Shown: positions 1 through 12,900, counted from the stretch's first letter. The stretch: 64,000 bases of DNA from Lentinula raphanica (GCA_027919835.1 JANVFP010000004.1:1116001-1180000), one strand, 5' to 3'. The notes: generated by a model not told the origin, from the letters alone. Program-made: numbers and translations.

Positions 1-732
1 CTTGCACGTATTGTGGACTACCAAGATAGTATTCACATTGACAAGCTTCGTGACGTTATTTCACAAGAGTTGCGTAATGCACTTGTTGTGTTGGAAATTT
101 CCGGAAAAACTCCTACTAAATGGGAAGATTATCTGGAACTTCTCCTTTTATCATATAAAGCCTTACATCCAGAAAAGACTAAAAGTGTAATATTTGGCAC
201 AGGCAATAATGCTAAAGGCAATGGCAGTCATGAACCAGATGCAATGGAGATAGATGCGGCAAAAAAGAGTAAAGGCAAAACCCCAGAAAAAGTTAATTCC
301 CAGGAGCAAAAACAACGATATTGCCAAATATGTGCCGGAAAGGGCTTAAAGGCAAAATCGAAGACTCACAATACAGTGGATTGCTGGGATAAGCTTGGAA
401 ATGAAGGCAAAAAGCCAAATTTTAATAAAAACTCTTCATCATCTGCATCTGCATCTGGTCAAGGAAACAAAGGGAAACAACCACCACCGAGTGATAAGAA
501 ATCATTCAAAGCGCGGTTGATGGAATTATTTGATGAAATAGACAGCCAAGAGCCAGCGCACCCAGCTGTTGCTCTCAATGTCAATTCTATGAGCACCCCT
601 GATATTAGTTTACCTGAGCTCGCTGCAAAAGGAGCAACTGCACATGTCAATGAAGTGCAGGCAGGACCTTCTAAGCCATCGCGATGGGCTAGAAGTCAAC
701 AATACAAGGCGGATTTTCCAGAGGAACTGTAG
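1..732 (+). CDS. gag: Gag polyprotein, C-terminal part (G1)
   Basis: Structural protein of the retrotransposon particle. The frame is open from base 1 with no stop, so the N-terminus is outside the window; about 243 codons remain. The first part is the end of a capsid-like region (motif KWEDYLELLLLSYKALHP). It is followed by a lysine-rich linker and a zinc knuckle of form C-x2-C-x11-H-x4-C (CQIC ... HNTVDC, about 333-385). A Ser/Lys-rich tail follows. The pol frame is open from 693 and overlaps gag by 40 nt in the -1 frame, so pol is probably made by -1 frameshifting. I see no perfect heptamer of the X-XXY-YYZ type in the overlap. Confidence 0.85.
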   Translation, partial: LARIVDYQDSIHIDKLRDVISQELRNALVVLEISGKTPTKWEDYLELLLLSYKALHPEKTKSVIFGTGNNAKGNGSHEPDAMEIDAAKKSKGKTPEKVNSQEQKQRYCQICAGKGLKAKSKTHNTVDCWDKLGNEGKKPNFNKNSSSSASASGQGNKGKQPPPSDKKSFKARLMELFDEIDSQEPAHPAVALNVNSMSTPDISLPELAAKGATAHVNEVQAGPSKPSRWARSQQYKADFPEEL

Positions 733-3700
733 AGGATAATGTCTGCGATCTACAGTCAGGAAGTAGTATACCTAGTATCAGCACTGATAAAAAATCAGAT
801 AGAGTAGTTATGGAAGCTTGTTTAAATAATATTGCTTGTAACAAGAAATCATCTTTCAGACTTTCAGTAACACTTTGGGTATATGGTTTTAAAGTGCAGG
901 CCGAGGCTCTTGTTGACTCTGGAGCAACAACAAATTTCATTGACAAAAGATATGTTGAAAGAAACCACCTGGTAACAAATAAGATAGCACAGCCATACCA
1001 AGTTTTAAATGCAGATGGAACACCAAATATTGCAGGAGAAATAAAAGAGTATGTCCGAGCATATGTCCAAATTGGTTCACATAAAACCATTCAGTATCTA
1101 TATGTCACTCAGCTAGGTGACAAGGACATGATGATTGGATACTCTTATCTCTACAAGCACAATCCAGAAATAGATTGGCATTCAGGGGAATGGGCGTTCA
1201 CCAGGTGTTCAGAGACATGTGCATCTAGAGCCCGTAAAATACGAGTTGATGAAGCTGGAGCTGATGAACTTCACCTTGAACCAGATTTACCATGGGAATC
1301 TTCACTGGACAATTTAGGAGAAGAGGACATGGATAATCCTTATATTAATTGGATTGACATGCACAATCCAGATGAGCAAAAACAAGCAGCAACTATTGCC
1401 GCTATGTTTGATGAAAAACATCTAGAAGAAGAATTTGTTGAGGAAGACGAGGATACCACTAAGTGGAAATCTCTTATACCACCATGGTTATATGATTATG
1501 GTGACGTCTTCTCAAAGAAAAGATCAGAGCGGATGCCAGAACGTAAACCATACGACCATCCAATTGATTTTGAGGAAGGGTCTACTCTTCCCAAACCATC
1601 AAAGATCTATCCACTGTCTTTAAAAGAAAGGAATTCTTTGGATGAATGGATTGATGAGGAACTTAAGAAAGGCTATATTAGACCATCTCAAAGTCCTATT
1701 GCTGCTCCATTCTTCTTTGTCAAGAAACATGATGGTTCTTTACGACCAGTTATGGATTATCGAGCTCTCAATGATATCACTGTTAAGAATCGCTATCCAA
1801 TCCCTCGAATATCAGACTTGATAGACTCTTTCAGCCAGGCTTCCATCTTTACAAAGATTGACTTATGCTGGGGATACAACAATGTTTGAATTCGTGAAGG
1901 GGATGAATGGAAAACAGCATTCATTACAAAGCGAGGTTTATTTGAAGCAACAGTCATGTATTTTGGATTCTCCAATGCACCAGCTACCTTTCAGGCAATG
2001 ATGAATGATATTCTCGGAGACTTGATACGTAAAGGAAAAGTAATGGTGTACTTGGATGATATCCTTATATTTGGCAATGACAAAGAAGAACACAGGGAGA
2101 TTGTTCGAGAAGTGCTGCAAAGACTTCGAGACAATGATCTCTATGCAAAAGCTGAAAAATGCTTTTTCGAGCAGGACAGTATAGACTACCTTGGAATGAT
2201 TATTTCTAAGGGTTATGTGAAGATGGATCCAAAAAAGCTTGCTGGAGTTCTTGAGTGGCCTGTACCAACAAAAGTAAAACATGTTCAAGCATTCTTAGGC
2301 TTTGCAAATTTCTACAGAAGATTTATTAAAGATTTTGCCAAGATTGCAAGGCCACTCACCAATCTCACTAAAAAGGATCAACCTTGGCTCTGGGATGACA
2401 TAGCACAGGAAGCATTTGAAGCGCTGAAAAAGGCTTTCACAACTGCTCCCATTTTGAGAATACCGGATGACACTAATCCTTTCCAACTAGGCACAGATGC
2501 CAGTGATTTTGCAGTCGGAGCTGTATTGTATCAACTGGACCCAGATGACAATCTGTGGCATCCAGTTGCCTTCTATTCCAAGTCACTCAGTGTTCATGAA
2601 CGTAACTATGAGATATATGACAAGGAATTGCTTGCAATTATACAAGCATTAGAAGAATATCAACATTACTTGGAAGGTCATCCAGAAAAATATGAAATAT
2701 GGTCAGATCATCAGAATTTGACTTATTTCCGGTCTGCCCAGAAGCTAACACGAAGACAAGCGAGATGGGCTTTGTATCTTACTCGCTTTGATTATTCTCT
2801 ACGGCATAAGCCAGGAAAAACAATGCAGGCTGAAGACCCTCTGTCCAGGAGGCCAGATCATGAGGAGGGGGTACACCTTGACAATCGAGATCAGATTTTA
2901 TTAAAACCTGAATTTTTTGCCATTCAGGCTATTGAGGCTGCTCATGAATTGCCTATAAATGATGAACAAATCCTAAGGGAGGTCAAGGAAGCCTTGCTAA
3001 CTGATGAAGTTACAAAGGATTATAAATCACTTCTGTCATCAGGACCACGAGAATTCAAGAAATCACTTGAAGAGTGGAACTACGAAAATGGGTTACTACT
3101 CTATCGTAGCAAAATATATATACCAAAGAGCACGGACGATCATTTACGAAGACGAATAGTCCAGATGCATCATGATTTACCATCAGCAGGACATCCTGGG
3201 AGATGGAAAACCTATGAACTCGTATCCCGAAACTATTGGTGGCCAGGGATGTCAGTCTTTGTTAAAAACTATGTTTCAGGCTGTGACACTTGTCAGCGGA
3301 TGAAAAATCGCTCACAACAGCCCTTTGGACCCTTACAACCAAATAAAGTACCAAATGGACCTTGGGAGATCATTTCCATAGATCTTATCACCCAGTTACC
3401 ACCATCTGGAGAATACAATGCTATCTGTGTTGTGGTAGACCATCTTACCAAGCGAGCACACTTCTTTGCAATTACAAACAACTTTACAGCTAAAGACTTA
3501 GCAAGGTTACTCTATGACAGAATCTATCCTCTGCATGGATTACCATTGCAAATCATATCTGATAGAGGAACACAGTTTGCAGCTGAAGTGTTTCAAGAAT
3601 GGTGTAGACTACTCGGAATAGAATCCTCTATGTCAACTGCCTATCATCCACAAACAGATGGACAAACAGAACGTGTCAACCAGATTTTGGAACAATATCT

Positions 3701-4499
3701 TCGGTGCTATGTTGATTATAACCTCAATAACTGGGCCAACCTATTAGGCACAGCAGAGTTTGCATACAGCAATCAAGCACATGAAGGCACTAAGGAGAGT
3801 CCATTCTTTTTGGAATATGGTCGACATCCTCGTGCAGGTCCTATTCTTATTAAAAACCATGGGTCCATTGACTTCAATGACATAATGCAACAAAGATTTG
3901 AAGCACAAGAGCAGGCAAAATCTGCACTCAAGTTGGCAGCTGAACGGATGAAATGGTATTATGATAAAGGAGTTCAAAATATACCATTCAAAGTTGGAGA
4001 CAAAGTTCTGTTGAATCTTAAAGACTATCAAACTACAGAACGTGCTTTACAACCAAGATATGAAGGACCATTCAAAATTGTCAGAAAATTATCTAATGTA
4101 ACTTTTGAATTGAAATTACCTCCAAAATATCGCAGTATACATCCAGTCTTTCATGCTAGCAAACTTGCCACCTATACAGAATCTACTATTCCAGGACAAA
4201 AACTACCTACTCCTGAGACTATTATAGTCAATGGAAAGGAAGAATGGATAGTGGAGAAAATCTTACAACACCGAATTCAGGGAAAGAAGTTACAATATCT
4301 GGTTAGATGGAAAGGTTTCACTAGAGAGGATGATACCTGGGAACCTGTTGCAAATATAAAAAATGCACCAGAAAAAATCAAAGAATATAAAAAAGAAAAT
4401 AATAATGCAGCTCAAAGTATGGAACTGGATCTCTTCTCAACGGAGCTCGAATCTGAAGAGGGGGTAATGTCACAGATTTCCTTATACTCCTATCCTTGA
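693..4499 (+). pseudogene. pol: Pol polyprotein (PR-RT-RH-IN-chromodomain) with one in-frame TGA (G1)
   Basis: Retrotransposon enzyme polyprotein. The -1 frame is open from 693, just after a TAG at 690-692. Domains in order: aspartic protease (VDSGATTNFID, about 915-945); reverse transcriptase with FFFVKKHDGSLRPV, FGFSNAPATFQ and catalytic YLDD (about 2048-2059); RNase H (GTDASDFAVGAVLY, then YDKELLAIIQAL, then WSDHQNL); integrase zinc domain (HHDLPSAGHPGRW ... CDTCQRM, about 3168-3300); integrase core (D in SIDLITQLP, D in SDRGTQF, E in TERVNQ); GPF motif (YEGPFKIV); and a chromodomain near 4250-4390 (WIVEKILQHR ... YLVRWKGF ... DTWEP). A single TGA at 1887-1889 falls between YNNV and IREGDEWKTAF in the RT fingers. 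The frame continues unshifted on both sides, so this is one nonsense change, possibly CGA to TGA. It could in principle be read through, but simple inactivation is the plainer reading. Confidence 0.93.
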
Positions 4500-4599
4500 T
4501 CATTTATCTTATCTTTTTCCTATTTTATCATTTGATTATCAGTAGTAGTTTATTAGCTAAGCATCTCTGTGCCATCATCTTCTCATATGTACAATCACA

Positions 4600-4791
4600 C
4601 AGTAATATCAGGTTACTTGGCTACAGTAACATCAGGGTACCTGACTACAGTAATATCAGGTTACCTGGCTACAGTAATATCAGGTCACTTAGTTACACTG
4701 ATATTAAGTTACCTAGCTACATTAATATCAGGTCACTTAGATACACTGATATTAAGTTACCTAGCTACATGGATATTAGATTACCCACTGT
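4600..4791 (+). repeat. 8 x 24-bp tandem repeat in LTR U3
   Basis: Eight consecutive units of exactly 24 bp starting at 4600, 4624, 4648, 4672, 4696, 4720, 4744 and 4768. Consensus starts CAGTAATATCAGGTTACCT. From unit 4 on, two unit types partly alternate (CAGTAATATCAGGTCACTTA and CACTGATATTAAGTTACCTA). The array ends 10 bp before a TATA box, so it may act as an enhancer or repressor-binding cluster; that role is inference. Confidence 0.9.
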
Positions 4792-4801
4792 TCCAGAGTA
4801 G

Positions 4802-4807
4802 TATAAA
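4802..4807 (+). promoter_or_regulatory. TATA box of G1 LTR
   Basis: TATAAA directly downstream of the 24-bp tandem array, in the position expected for the U3/R boundary of the LTR. Confidence 0.55.
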
Positions 4808-4942
4808 TGCCCCTCTGTATTCCTGGGTATCCCCCCAGATTCAAGAACATCTTTTATCCTCTTGTGATCAACTTGTGCTCATACTCTGTCACTATCCCCA
4901 ACCTTTGCAACTACAACTAGGTGAGTTCTAAGTTGTGATACA

Positions 4943-5116
4943 CCTTCTCTGAGCTAGAGTTACAGGCTCCCATTTGTTGGGTAACGCGACCCTCTTTCTA
5001 GGGATACAAGATTCTCTTTCACGCGCTCTCACTTTCATCCCATCGGCCTCGACCTCGCTTCGACCACCCGTCTACCAGCAACGGTACTCGGAGTTCTCTT
5101 TTACACCAACGCTTCA
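4943..5116 (+). repeat. About 175-bp repeat, second copy at 29168-29368
   Basis: From CCTTCTCTGAGCTAGAG to CAACGCTTCACA this stretch matches 29168-29368 almost base for base. The other copy carries a short extra segment after CACGCGCTC. The two copies sit exactly at the inner borders of the gene-poor interval: here against the G1 LTR, there against a YR element fragment. It contains TTGGGTAACGCGACCC, which resembles a primer-binding region, so it could be leader sequence of another LTR element. Identity unresolved. Confidence 0.7.
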
Positions 5117-6529
5117 CAATGGTGGGGGTACTGCGGAACTCCCTACTGCTGGTCAAGACCTATACAGCTGATTGGATTGTAGTGCTAGACATGGATGGTG
5201 CTTTGAAGCACATCCTATACGTCTATGATAGTACAAAGCTAACGACGCTTCGCTCGGTCCTATTGTCTATCAGTACACTACTCTATATAATCTCTCATGT
5301 TCAACTTCCATCATCGAGAAGGAATTCCTGGTGCTCTAAAGCACAGGTGGTCCGTTCACGGACTTGATCTTCCGCATCCTAATGTGCGACGACTTTCTCC
5401 GAAATTGAACTTGATTTCATCCAAGATGCTATGGATCGGCTCTTAGATATTCCCTTTCTCAAGGATTCAACATACTCATTCACGTTCACTCGTATGGAAG
5501 GCTCAAAATTGAGTACAATGTCAAGTCACGATTACGAAGGGTGTTCAAAGGAAGGAAGGAGTCGTGCATTGCAGGGAAAGGATAAGGGAGAAGAGGAGTG
5601 CCTAGTCGAGGTTTTTATGAGAACAGTGCATTCACGTCGATGGAGAGAGCGGTGCTTGGAAGCACGCTTCATCTACATATCTTCGGTCATCTTCATATCG
5701 TCAACCTCGACAATGCTCGACGTGACCTTGTCTTGATTGGACCCAGTCAAGAGACCTCACGGACCCACAGTTAAACCTTCTTGGAATCGCGAACAGCTCT
5801 TGCAGATGATGTCCCCTAGACTCGTAGACTCCTCTTCGGGAATCGGCACCCGGAGTCCCTAGTCAAACTCGTTCACGACTGTCGTGTCAAAGCTTGGTCG
5901 TTTCTGCAACTGTAATCCTCCCTTCATCGACCCGTGTTCTCAACCCTCTATTGTCTCATTAGAGACACTGTTTGCTCGAGTTTCACTGTCTGCTCTCCCT
6001 CATCTCGAATTGTAAGCTAATCGACAACACGAATCGACAATCGCGGTTTTCCTTAGTGGCTGTCTCCCCTTCATCATCTCCTCCCTACTTGCGTTTCAGG
6101 CTCTCGTCATCGCCTCACGGTCACGACGAAGCCAAAAGAGAGTCTCTTGTTATGGAGCTGTAGAGGTTGAAGGATTCAGGAGATGTCTTGTCAAAACATC
6201 ACGCCGCTTCTTCTTTTCATCTGCATCGTCATCTTCGCCGGCTTCCCCTTATGCCCTCTTCCACCAAGGTTATAGGTCGCGGCCTTTTTCCGGAAATTGT
6301 GGAAGTCCATGACCTGGGGTTTCATCAGTGAAGCAGGGAGGATTATTGAACAACTCTCCGCTGTTTATGTTTGATGAGGATCCTGACTCCTCGTTGCCGC
6401 CTCTTCCTCCATCCACATCACCGCCACTGCTGTCTCCTCCTCGGCTTCCCTTCAATCAAGTCTGCAACTCTGCATTCAGAAGCTACAGGGACTCGTATTG
6501 ACGAAGATCCTGCTTCTTCGATGCCATCT
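5117..6529. other. Gene-poor degenerate repeat region
   Basis: No reading frame here resembles a known family and none is long. The sequence is pyrimidine-rich and shares short segments with 13.5-18 kb and 25.6-28.2 kb, including three perfect copies of the GGTGCT-loop-AGCAC hairpin and phrases such as GAGAGAGCGGTGCT (also near 26590). Interpreted as decayed repetitive DNA into which the later elements inserted. Confidence 0.6.
5197..5665 (+). repeat. Hairpin motif GGTGCT-N3-5-AGCAC, copies 1-3
   Basis: Perfect short palindromes at 5197-5211 (loop TTGA), 5330-5344 (loop CTAA) and 5651-5665 (loop TGGA). Arms GGTGCT and AGCAC are invariant while loop and flanks differ. Same orientation as all other copies in the window. 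Confidence 0.75.
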
Positions 6530-9500
6530 TCTCCCTCAGCTGAAGCTGTAAAAACTCCGCGAAGTAGTCCGATAAGTCTCCACCACAGCTTCGCGAAGTA
6601 ACAGGACTCGCTCTCGAAGCTCAACAAACCCTTCCGGGTAGGCCAGTAGGGCTCCGGGGGGTGCTCGGCTATTTAGTATATTTAATAATATTTAATAATT
6701 CTTTTATTATTTCATAGGTATATTATAATAAATCTACTTTGCGAAGCTGTACTGCACTTTGCAAAGTGACTACGTTTACGGCAATCATGAAATCAGGTAA
6801 ATTAGGGTTAGATCATTACGTCATTGATTTCCTTTTTGGGTTATGATATTTTTGAATAGAAAAAAGCATAGAATGATATTATTGACCTTGAGGTGCTGAA
6901 ACATGACAGAGGAAACCAAAAATAGCTACAATGAGGTATTGGCTACCTCAGGCACATCAAAATTGCCTAAAAAGGAAATTGGTCCAAAAATAGCACTTGA
7001 TCTCATCAGATAGCAAAAAATCTGAAAAAATCATAAAAAATACTCAAAAAATTCAGGGTTGCCTTGTTGGCCCTGAAAATGCAAAATAAAAAAAAATACG
7101 CAACAAGTGTAAAAAATGTTATCACTCCAAATCATACTAAATCTAGGTATATATGATGTACATGCTATTTTTAGCACACCCAGTACCCTCAGATACTTAG
7201 AATGGCTTATATCATTCAATTTATTAAACTTAATACACTTGACAATGAAAAAACTCAGAACAGTAGTAATGTATATTATACTCAATACACTTAACACACT
7301 CAACACACTCAACAATGAAAAACCTCAAAACAGTGTTCATGTGTGTTATGCTTAAAACTCATAATACACTTAACAATGAAAAGTTTCGGAACAATACTAA
7401 TGTATATGATAATCATACTCAACACACTTCACAATGAAAAAACTCGGAACAGTGCTCATGTGTGTTATACTTAATACACTTCATCAATCAATATAACACA
7501 CTTCACAATCAAACACTTGGAGTAGTGTAATCACTCATTATACTTATCACACTGAACACACTTCATCAGTAAGAATAACACACCTATAATGGGACATTGT
7601 TATACTATAACACACATATAACAACGAGTTTTGGGCGCTTATGGGCGCTTATTTGGTGTTTTTGAGTCGAAAATCATTGATAACACACTCAATAATTTTT
7701 ATGTGGGCTTTATATTGTGTCAGAATGTTGTTTATATCATACCTTCCTAGATACAATTTGGAGAACCAAAAAATACAGCCTATAGAGCTGGATATATAAT
7801 GATCTTTTATGATTTTACACTGTTTTGTGTAAATCACAGTGCATACATCCATGTTATGAAGTCAAACTCCTTCTGGGCAATGAAAGGAGACATCCTACAA
7901 CCTATTCTATGCCTACTCTGTGTCATAAAGCCAAGAGACTTACAATGGGAGTCATTGAGTATGACATCTGTAGTTACATGCAAGTATACATATCACCAAT
8001 ATACATGAAATATGTAGATGTATATTACAGTGTCCAATGGTCATGGTGAGTATCTGGATCATGTTCATACACTGTTAGTAGACTGTAGGAGTGCTCTCCA
8101 CATGAGACAGCTTTGGTATCTATGCAATACATGGACATATGTATTGTCATTTATCTAAAACACTGTTAAATCATAAAAGATCATGATATAGCCATCCCTA
8201 CAGGCTGTAATTTCGAGTTCTCCGAATTGTATCTAGGGGAGTATGATGTATACAACATCCTGACACAACAGAAAGTCCTCACAACAATAATTGAGTTAGG
8301 TATTAATGAATTTCGACTCAAAAACATCAAATAAGCGCCCATAAGCGCCCAAAACTCATTGTTATATGTGTGTTATAGTATAACAATGTCCTATTAAAGG
8401 TATGTTATTCTTACTGATGAAGTGTGTTCAGTGTGATATGTGTTATGAGTGATTACACTACTCTGATTTTCTATTGTTAAGTGTGTTATATTGATTGATG
8501 AAGTGTATCAAGTATAATACACATGAGCACTGTTCCGACTTTTTTCATTGTAAAGTGTGTTGAGCATGATATACATTAGTATTGCTCTGAGACTTTTCAT
8601 TGCTAAGTGTATTATGTGTTTCAAGTATAACACAAATGAACACTTTTTTGAGGGTTTTATATTGTTGAGTGTGTTAAGTGTGTTGAGCATGATATACATT
8701 GGTATTGTTCCGAGACTTTTCATTTTTAAGTGTATGATGAGTTTTAAGTATAACACACATGAACACTGTTTCGAGGGTTTTCATTGTTGAGTGTGTTAAA
8801 TGTGTTGAGTATGATATACATTAGTATTGTTCCGAGACTTTTCATTGTTAAGTGTATTATGTGTTTTAAGTATAACACATATGAACACTGTTTTGAGGTT
8901 TTTCATTGTTGAGTGTGTTAAGTGTATTGAGTATGATATACATTACTACTGTTCTGAGCTTTTGCAATAACAAGTGTGTTAAGTTTAACAAGCATTGAGT
9001 GTGCTGAATATATTGAATGATATAAGCCATTCTAAGTGTCTGAGGGTACTAGGTGTGCTAAAAATAGCATGTATATCATATATACCTAGATTTAGTATGA
9101 TTTGGAGTGATAACATTTTTTACACTTGTCGCGTATTTTTTTTTATTTTGCATTTTCAGGGCCAACAAGGCAACCCTGAATTTTTTGAGTATTTTTTATG
9201 ATTTTTTCAGATTTTTTGCTATCTGATGAGATCAAGTGCTATTTTTGGACCAATTTCCTTTTTAGGCAATTTTGATGTGCCTGAGGTAGCCAATACCTCA
9301 TTGTAGCTATTTTTGGTTTCCTCTGTCATGTTTTAGCACCTCAAGATCAATAATATCATTCTATGCTTTTTTCTATTTAAAAATATCATAACCCAAAAAG
9401 GAAATCAATGACGTAATGATCTAACCCTAATTTACCTGATTTCATGATTGCCGTAAACGTAGTCACTTCGCGAAGTGCAGTACAGCTTCACAAAGCAGAT

Positions 9501-9702
9501 TTATTATAATATACCTATGAAATAATAAAAGAATTATTAAATATTATTAAATATACTAAATAGCCGAGCACCCCCCGGAGCCCTACTGGCCTACCCGGAA
9601 GGGTTTTTTAAGCTTCGAGAGCGAGTCCTGTTACTTTGCGAAGCTGTGGTGGGAACTTATCGGATTACTTCGCGAAGTTTCTACAGCTACGGGTGTCTCC
9701 CT
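6530..9702. mobile_element. Giant palindromic element P1 (6537-9695) with 7-bp target duplication
   Basis: A 3159-bp element whose halves are near-perfect inverted repeats (arms about 1.3-1.5 kb) around a spacer of about 260 bp (roughly 7860-8120). Left terminus CAGCTGAAGCTGTAAAAACT; right terminus, read inward, CACCCGTAGCTGTAGAAACT. The 7-bp duplication TCTCCCT is at 6530-6536 and 9696-9702. Both ends hold CTTCGCGAAG-type palindromes followed by CCGATAAGT. Arms carry repeated units (about 65 bp) of the CATTGTT-GAGTGTGTTAAG type and a doubled 10-mer GGGCGCTTAT (7633-7652, and inverted at 8331-8350). No open frame of note and no transposase: non-autonomous, probably mobilised in trans. Confidence 0.9.
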
Positions 9703-9904
9703 TGTCACAGTCACTGCTTTCCCCACTCTCGCGTTGTTCCAAAAACTGAACGGCACTGCTGGCTGAGTTCGTTTCGCATTGGCTGTCGAGATCTTGTCAT
9801 TCCGTCCTCGGTTACCAACACGAGTGAATGATCGAGGCTTCCTTATCAACTGGCTCCCCCTCATCTCCTCTTCTATCAAGTCTGCAGCAACGCCTTCCGA
9901 ATCT

Positions 9905-12900
9905 GCGACGAGTAGTGAAGGGCTCGGGCCGGGTCGGGTGGCTGATCATCAGTCCCGACCCGAGACCGTTGACTGACCCGAACCCGGACACTCGGGTACG
10001 GCTGACCCGCATTACCCAGTACACCCGGAAGAATTTCACAAACCCGACATTTGCAGCCGGGTGAAGCACATAAATTTCGGGTAGCAGTACATACAAAACA
10101 GTAAATATACGACACTATGAGACTACACAATACAATCATCGTCAAGATTACCATTGGCATCACTATCATCTGACAATAGATACTGTATCAACTCTTCATT
10201 GGATATATAATCCACCCTGAACCAATCACCAAAGCACATCAGTGCCCGGATGGTCTGCGGACGGAGCCTATTGCGAAGGTGAGATACAAGAATGCGGCCC
10301 CGAGAAAATGTTCGTTCAACAGCAACGGAGGTTGCTGAGAATATTTGAATCAGAACCGAAACGAAACGAAACAGAACGATACACAACAAACTCACCTGGA
10401 ATTGAGTACACAGATATAGCCAGCCTAGCCAAGTTAGGGTAGAGTTTTTGATTACCAAACCACCACTGAAGAGGATTGTCGATTTTGATACAGCTATCGG
10501 CGAGGAAGCGTGCCAGCTCGTCCTTGTCACCAGATGTTGAGTCCATCTTGTGCTTGTTGATGAGTGAAAAAAAGGAACTCTGTTGTGAAAGGCCGGGAAC
10601 AGGCTAGAGAAGAGAAGATACATTAAGATGAGAATATTTGAGCAAGAAAAGGAGAAAATGCACGTACTGCAGGTGAGGTTGGACCATCCGAAGGCTTATA
10701 CTCACTCTCCCAAGCCTGGCGTGTAATGGATTCAGCGGCGTCGATCCACTCCTGGACCCAGCCGGCCTTTCGGAAATAGTCTAGCTTATAGGAGGGATGG
10801 AGGACTGAGAAAAGAGTCAGTGAGAATCAAGCAATCAAGCACGCTAAGAAATTCTTACCCATAGCAATGCGATAGAGTTCCGAATCGTCCGTAAGAGAGT
10901 AATACTTGTTGAGCGTTTTCTTCCCTATCGATAGAGCGTGTCGTATAGGCTCCGAGAGTTCCTCGTTATTGAGAATTCCAGTTGCAAACACCTCGTCGAT
11001 TGCATCCATGGCCGGGATGACTGTCAAAATGTTTGTACCATCTTGTGAGAAGAATAATGTCGCTTCCTTCAAAATCTGTTGAACCGTAAGTGATGAACTG
11101 CGTCCCAGTGAGTGTCACATACCAATAGAGCCGCCACTAATCCCTCGACTACCTCCCATTCCTCTTCAGTTAGAGCCAAATCTGAGAGCTGATAGGATGC
11201 GTGATCCACGAAATCTGAGACGGTAGTCTTCATCTTCAAGAATGCATCCAGCATGTCGTGTGTAGAATTCCAGCGAGTGGAGACGTCGCGGGGGAGCACA
11301 TGCTCTGGAGTGTCAGATTTAGCGACCTGCTCAAGCCACTTTGGTAAGAGTTTTGTTGGTGAGTTGATTATTTTGTACGAAATCTTGTGGGTCTGAGACG
11401 AGGAAAGAAAAAGAAATGAGGACAGCCTGCGGGTAAATGCAAAATGACGATAACGCAATGTACAGGGTCCGGTACCCTGGTCCCATACACAAATGGGGAA
11501 GTGCACAGACCCTTCACGTAACTCAACGTACCTTGTACAGTGCACTTTTCACAGCCTGCTCAACATCCCTGACCCACTTTTCTCTCTCCTCTACTGTCAT
11601 CTCTTCCAGTACCTCGACGGAACCATCATTGTCATCCCTCTCTTTGTCACCATTCTCTTCGAGGTCCCTGAGCTCAGCACTCAGCTCTTCCAGTCCCAGC
11701 TGGTCACCTTCAGCATGCTCATCGCCACTACCCTCTGCATTAGCCGCCGCTCCTCCCGCTCCTCGTTTTGGTTCGAATGGGCGAAGAATCCCTTTTGCAG
11801 CCAAATTCACGGTATGGGCGAAGCAACGTATATGGGCCTTCCTGCCCAGAAACTTTGGAAGCAAGAGCTCAAGCTCGTCGACCATAACACTATTTGCACT
11901 TGCATTGTCACAAGTAATGGTGATGATCTAGAATGGTACGTGAGCTACCCACCACGACAATAATGTACTAAACATACCTTATCTTCGATTCCGTATTCTC
12001 TCAGGGTTTTTTCGACCGCCGTGGCCATGTTGAATCCGGAGTGGGAGCAAGGGAGCTCGAAGAAGTCGAGCAGCATCGTTGTGAGTTCTTCGGTATCGTC
12101 CTTCATTCTCCTAACCCATGAAACGGTTATACTCATGCATGCTCGATGGTTAGGTGAGGTCCAACAATCAAGTGCCAACGCAACCTTATATTCACACATC
12201 TAGATACAATGGTGAGTGCAAGGATTACACAAGATAAGTAGAGGATCTAACCTGTAGCTCCTCTGCCAGTTTCTGCTTCGACCGTTCATACAGCTTTTTC
12301 ACGTCTCGTGCGACGGTCTCTCGACTTGGGATATATGAAGTCGGGCGTCCCTCCTTTTGAAGCCAACGAAAGCATCGGTCTTGAACAATTTGGAACGGCC
12401 GTGCATTTTCCGACACCCATCGAGCCATTACCACACTTTTGGAGTTTTCAGTTTCAGTCGGTTATTGGGGAGGGTCAATTTTGGCGTACCGTATGCTTTC
12501 TTTTTTTGGAGGAGTTGTTGAGTGGATTTTCGCCCATGTTTTCGTGGTGGCCAGGGCAGCGGTGAGTCGCGTTTGACCCTTTTTACCAAAAGATTTGACT
12601 GCAGCTTTTGCTTTCTCTAGAGTTGTATCTTTTGCGGCGTTGAACGCTTCCTCACCCCAGCACTTCTTTGCGTGGATACTCATTTTCCCTAGTGTTTCGA
12701 AGGTAAGCTCTTTGTTTGCCTGACAGATGTCTCGACTGACCTGTGGACCCTTTGTCTGCTGTCTGTAGACCCTGCTTAATTCTTATCGCGCACTGACTAC
12801 ATCTGTATACCAAATACTCGGGCGTGACACCATCACTCTCAAATATGATTTCGGGGTCAGCGTCAAAGAACGCATAAACGGTCGCCTTTCGTCGAGCAAC

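Larger units (their letters stand above)
1..4942 (+). mobile_element. Ty3/gypsy chromodomain LTR retrotransposon (element G1), 5' truncated by window edge
   Basis: The 3' portion of a plus-strand Ty3/gypsy retrotransposon. Order seen: gag tail, protease, reverse transcriptase, RNase H, integrase, chromodomain, polypurine tract (about 4456-4464) and 3' LTR (4468-4942). Protease-RT-RH-IN order with a C-terminal chromodomain defines the chromovirus branch of Ty3/gypsy. The 5' LTR, primer-binding site and gag start lie outside the window, so the target-site duplication cannot be checked. Pol carries one in-frame stop, so this copy is probably non-autonomous although otherwise well preserved. Confidence 0.95.
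4468..4942 (+). repeat. 3' LTR of G1
   Basis: Begins TGTCACAG directly after the purine run GAAGAGGGGG and ends GTGATACA, giving imperfect TGT...ACA inverted ends, 475 bp long. It overlaps the last codons of pol, as in many compact elements. It contains an 8 x 24-bp tandem array followed at once by a TATA box, a layout expected for U3. Boundaries are by eye; the matching 5' LTR is out of view. Confidence 0.72.

Noticed and set aside
4496..4931. Frames of about 100-120 codons with periodic repeats downstream of G1 pol
   Set aside because: They are translations of the 24-bp LTR tandem array.
7031..8756. Several 60-95 codon frames in the palindromic arms
   Set aside because: They are AT-rich, made of tandem repeat units and mirrored in the other arm; no family resemblance.
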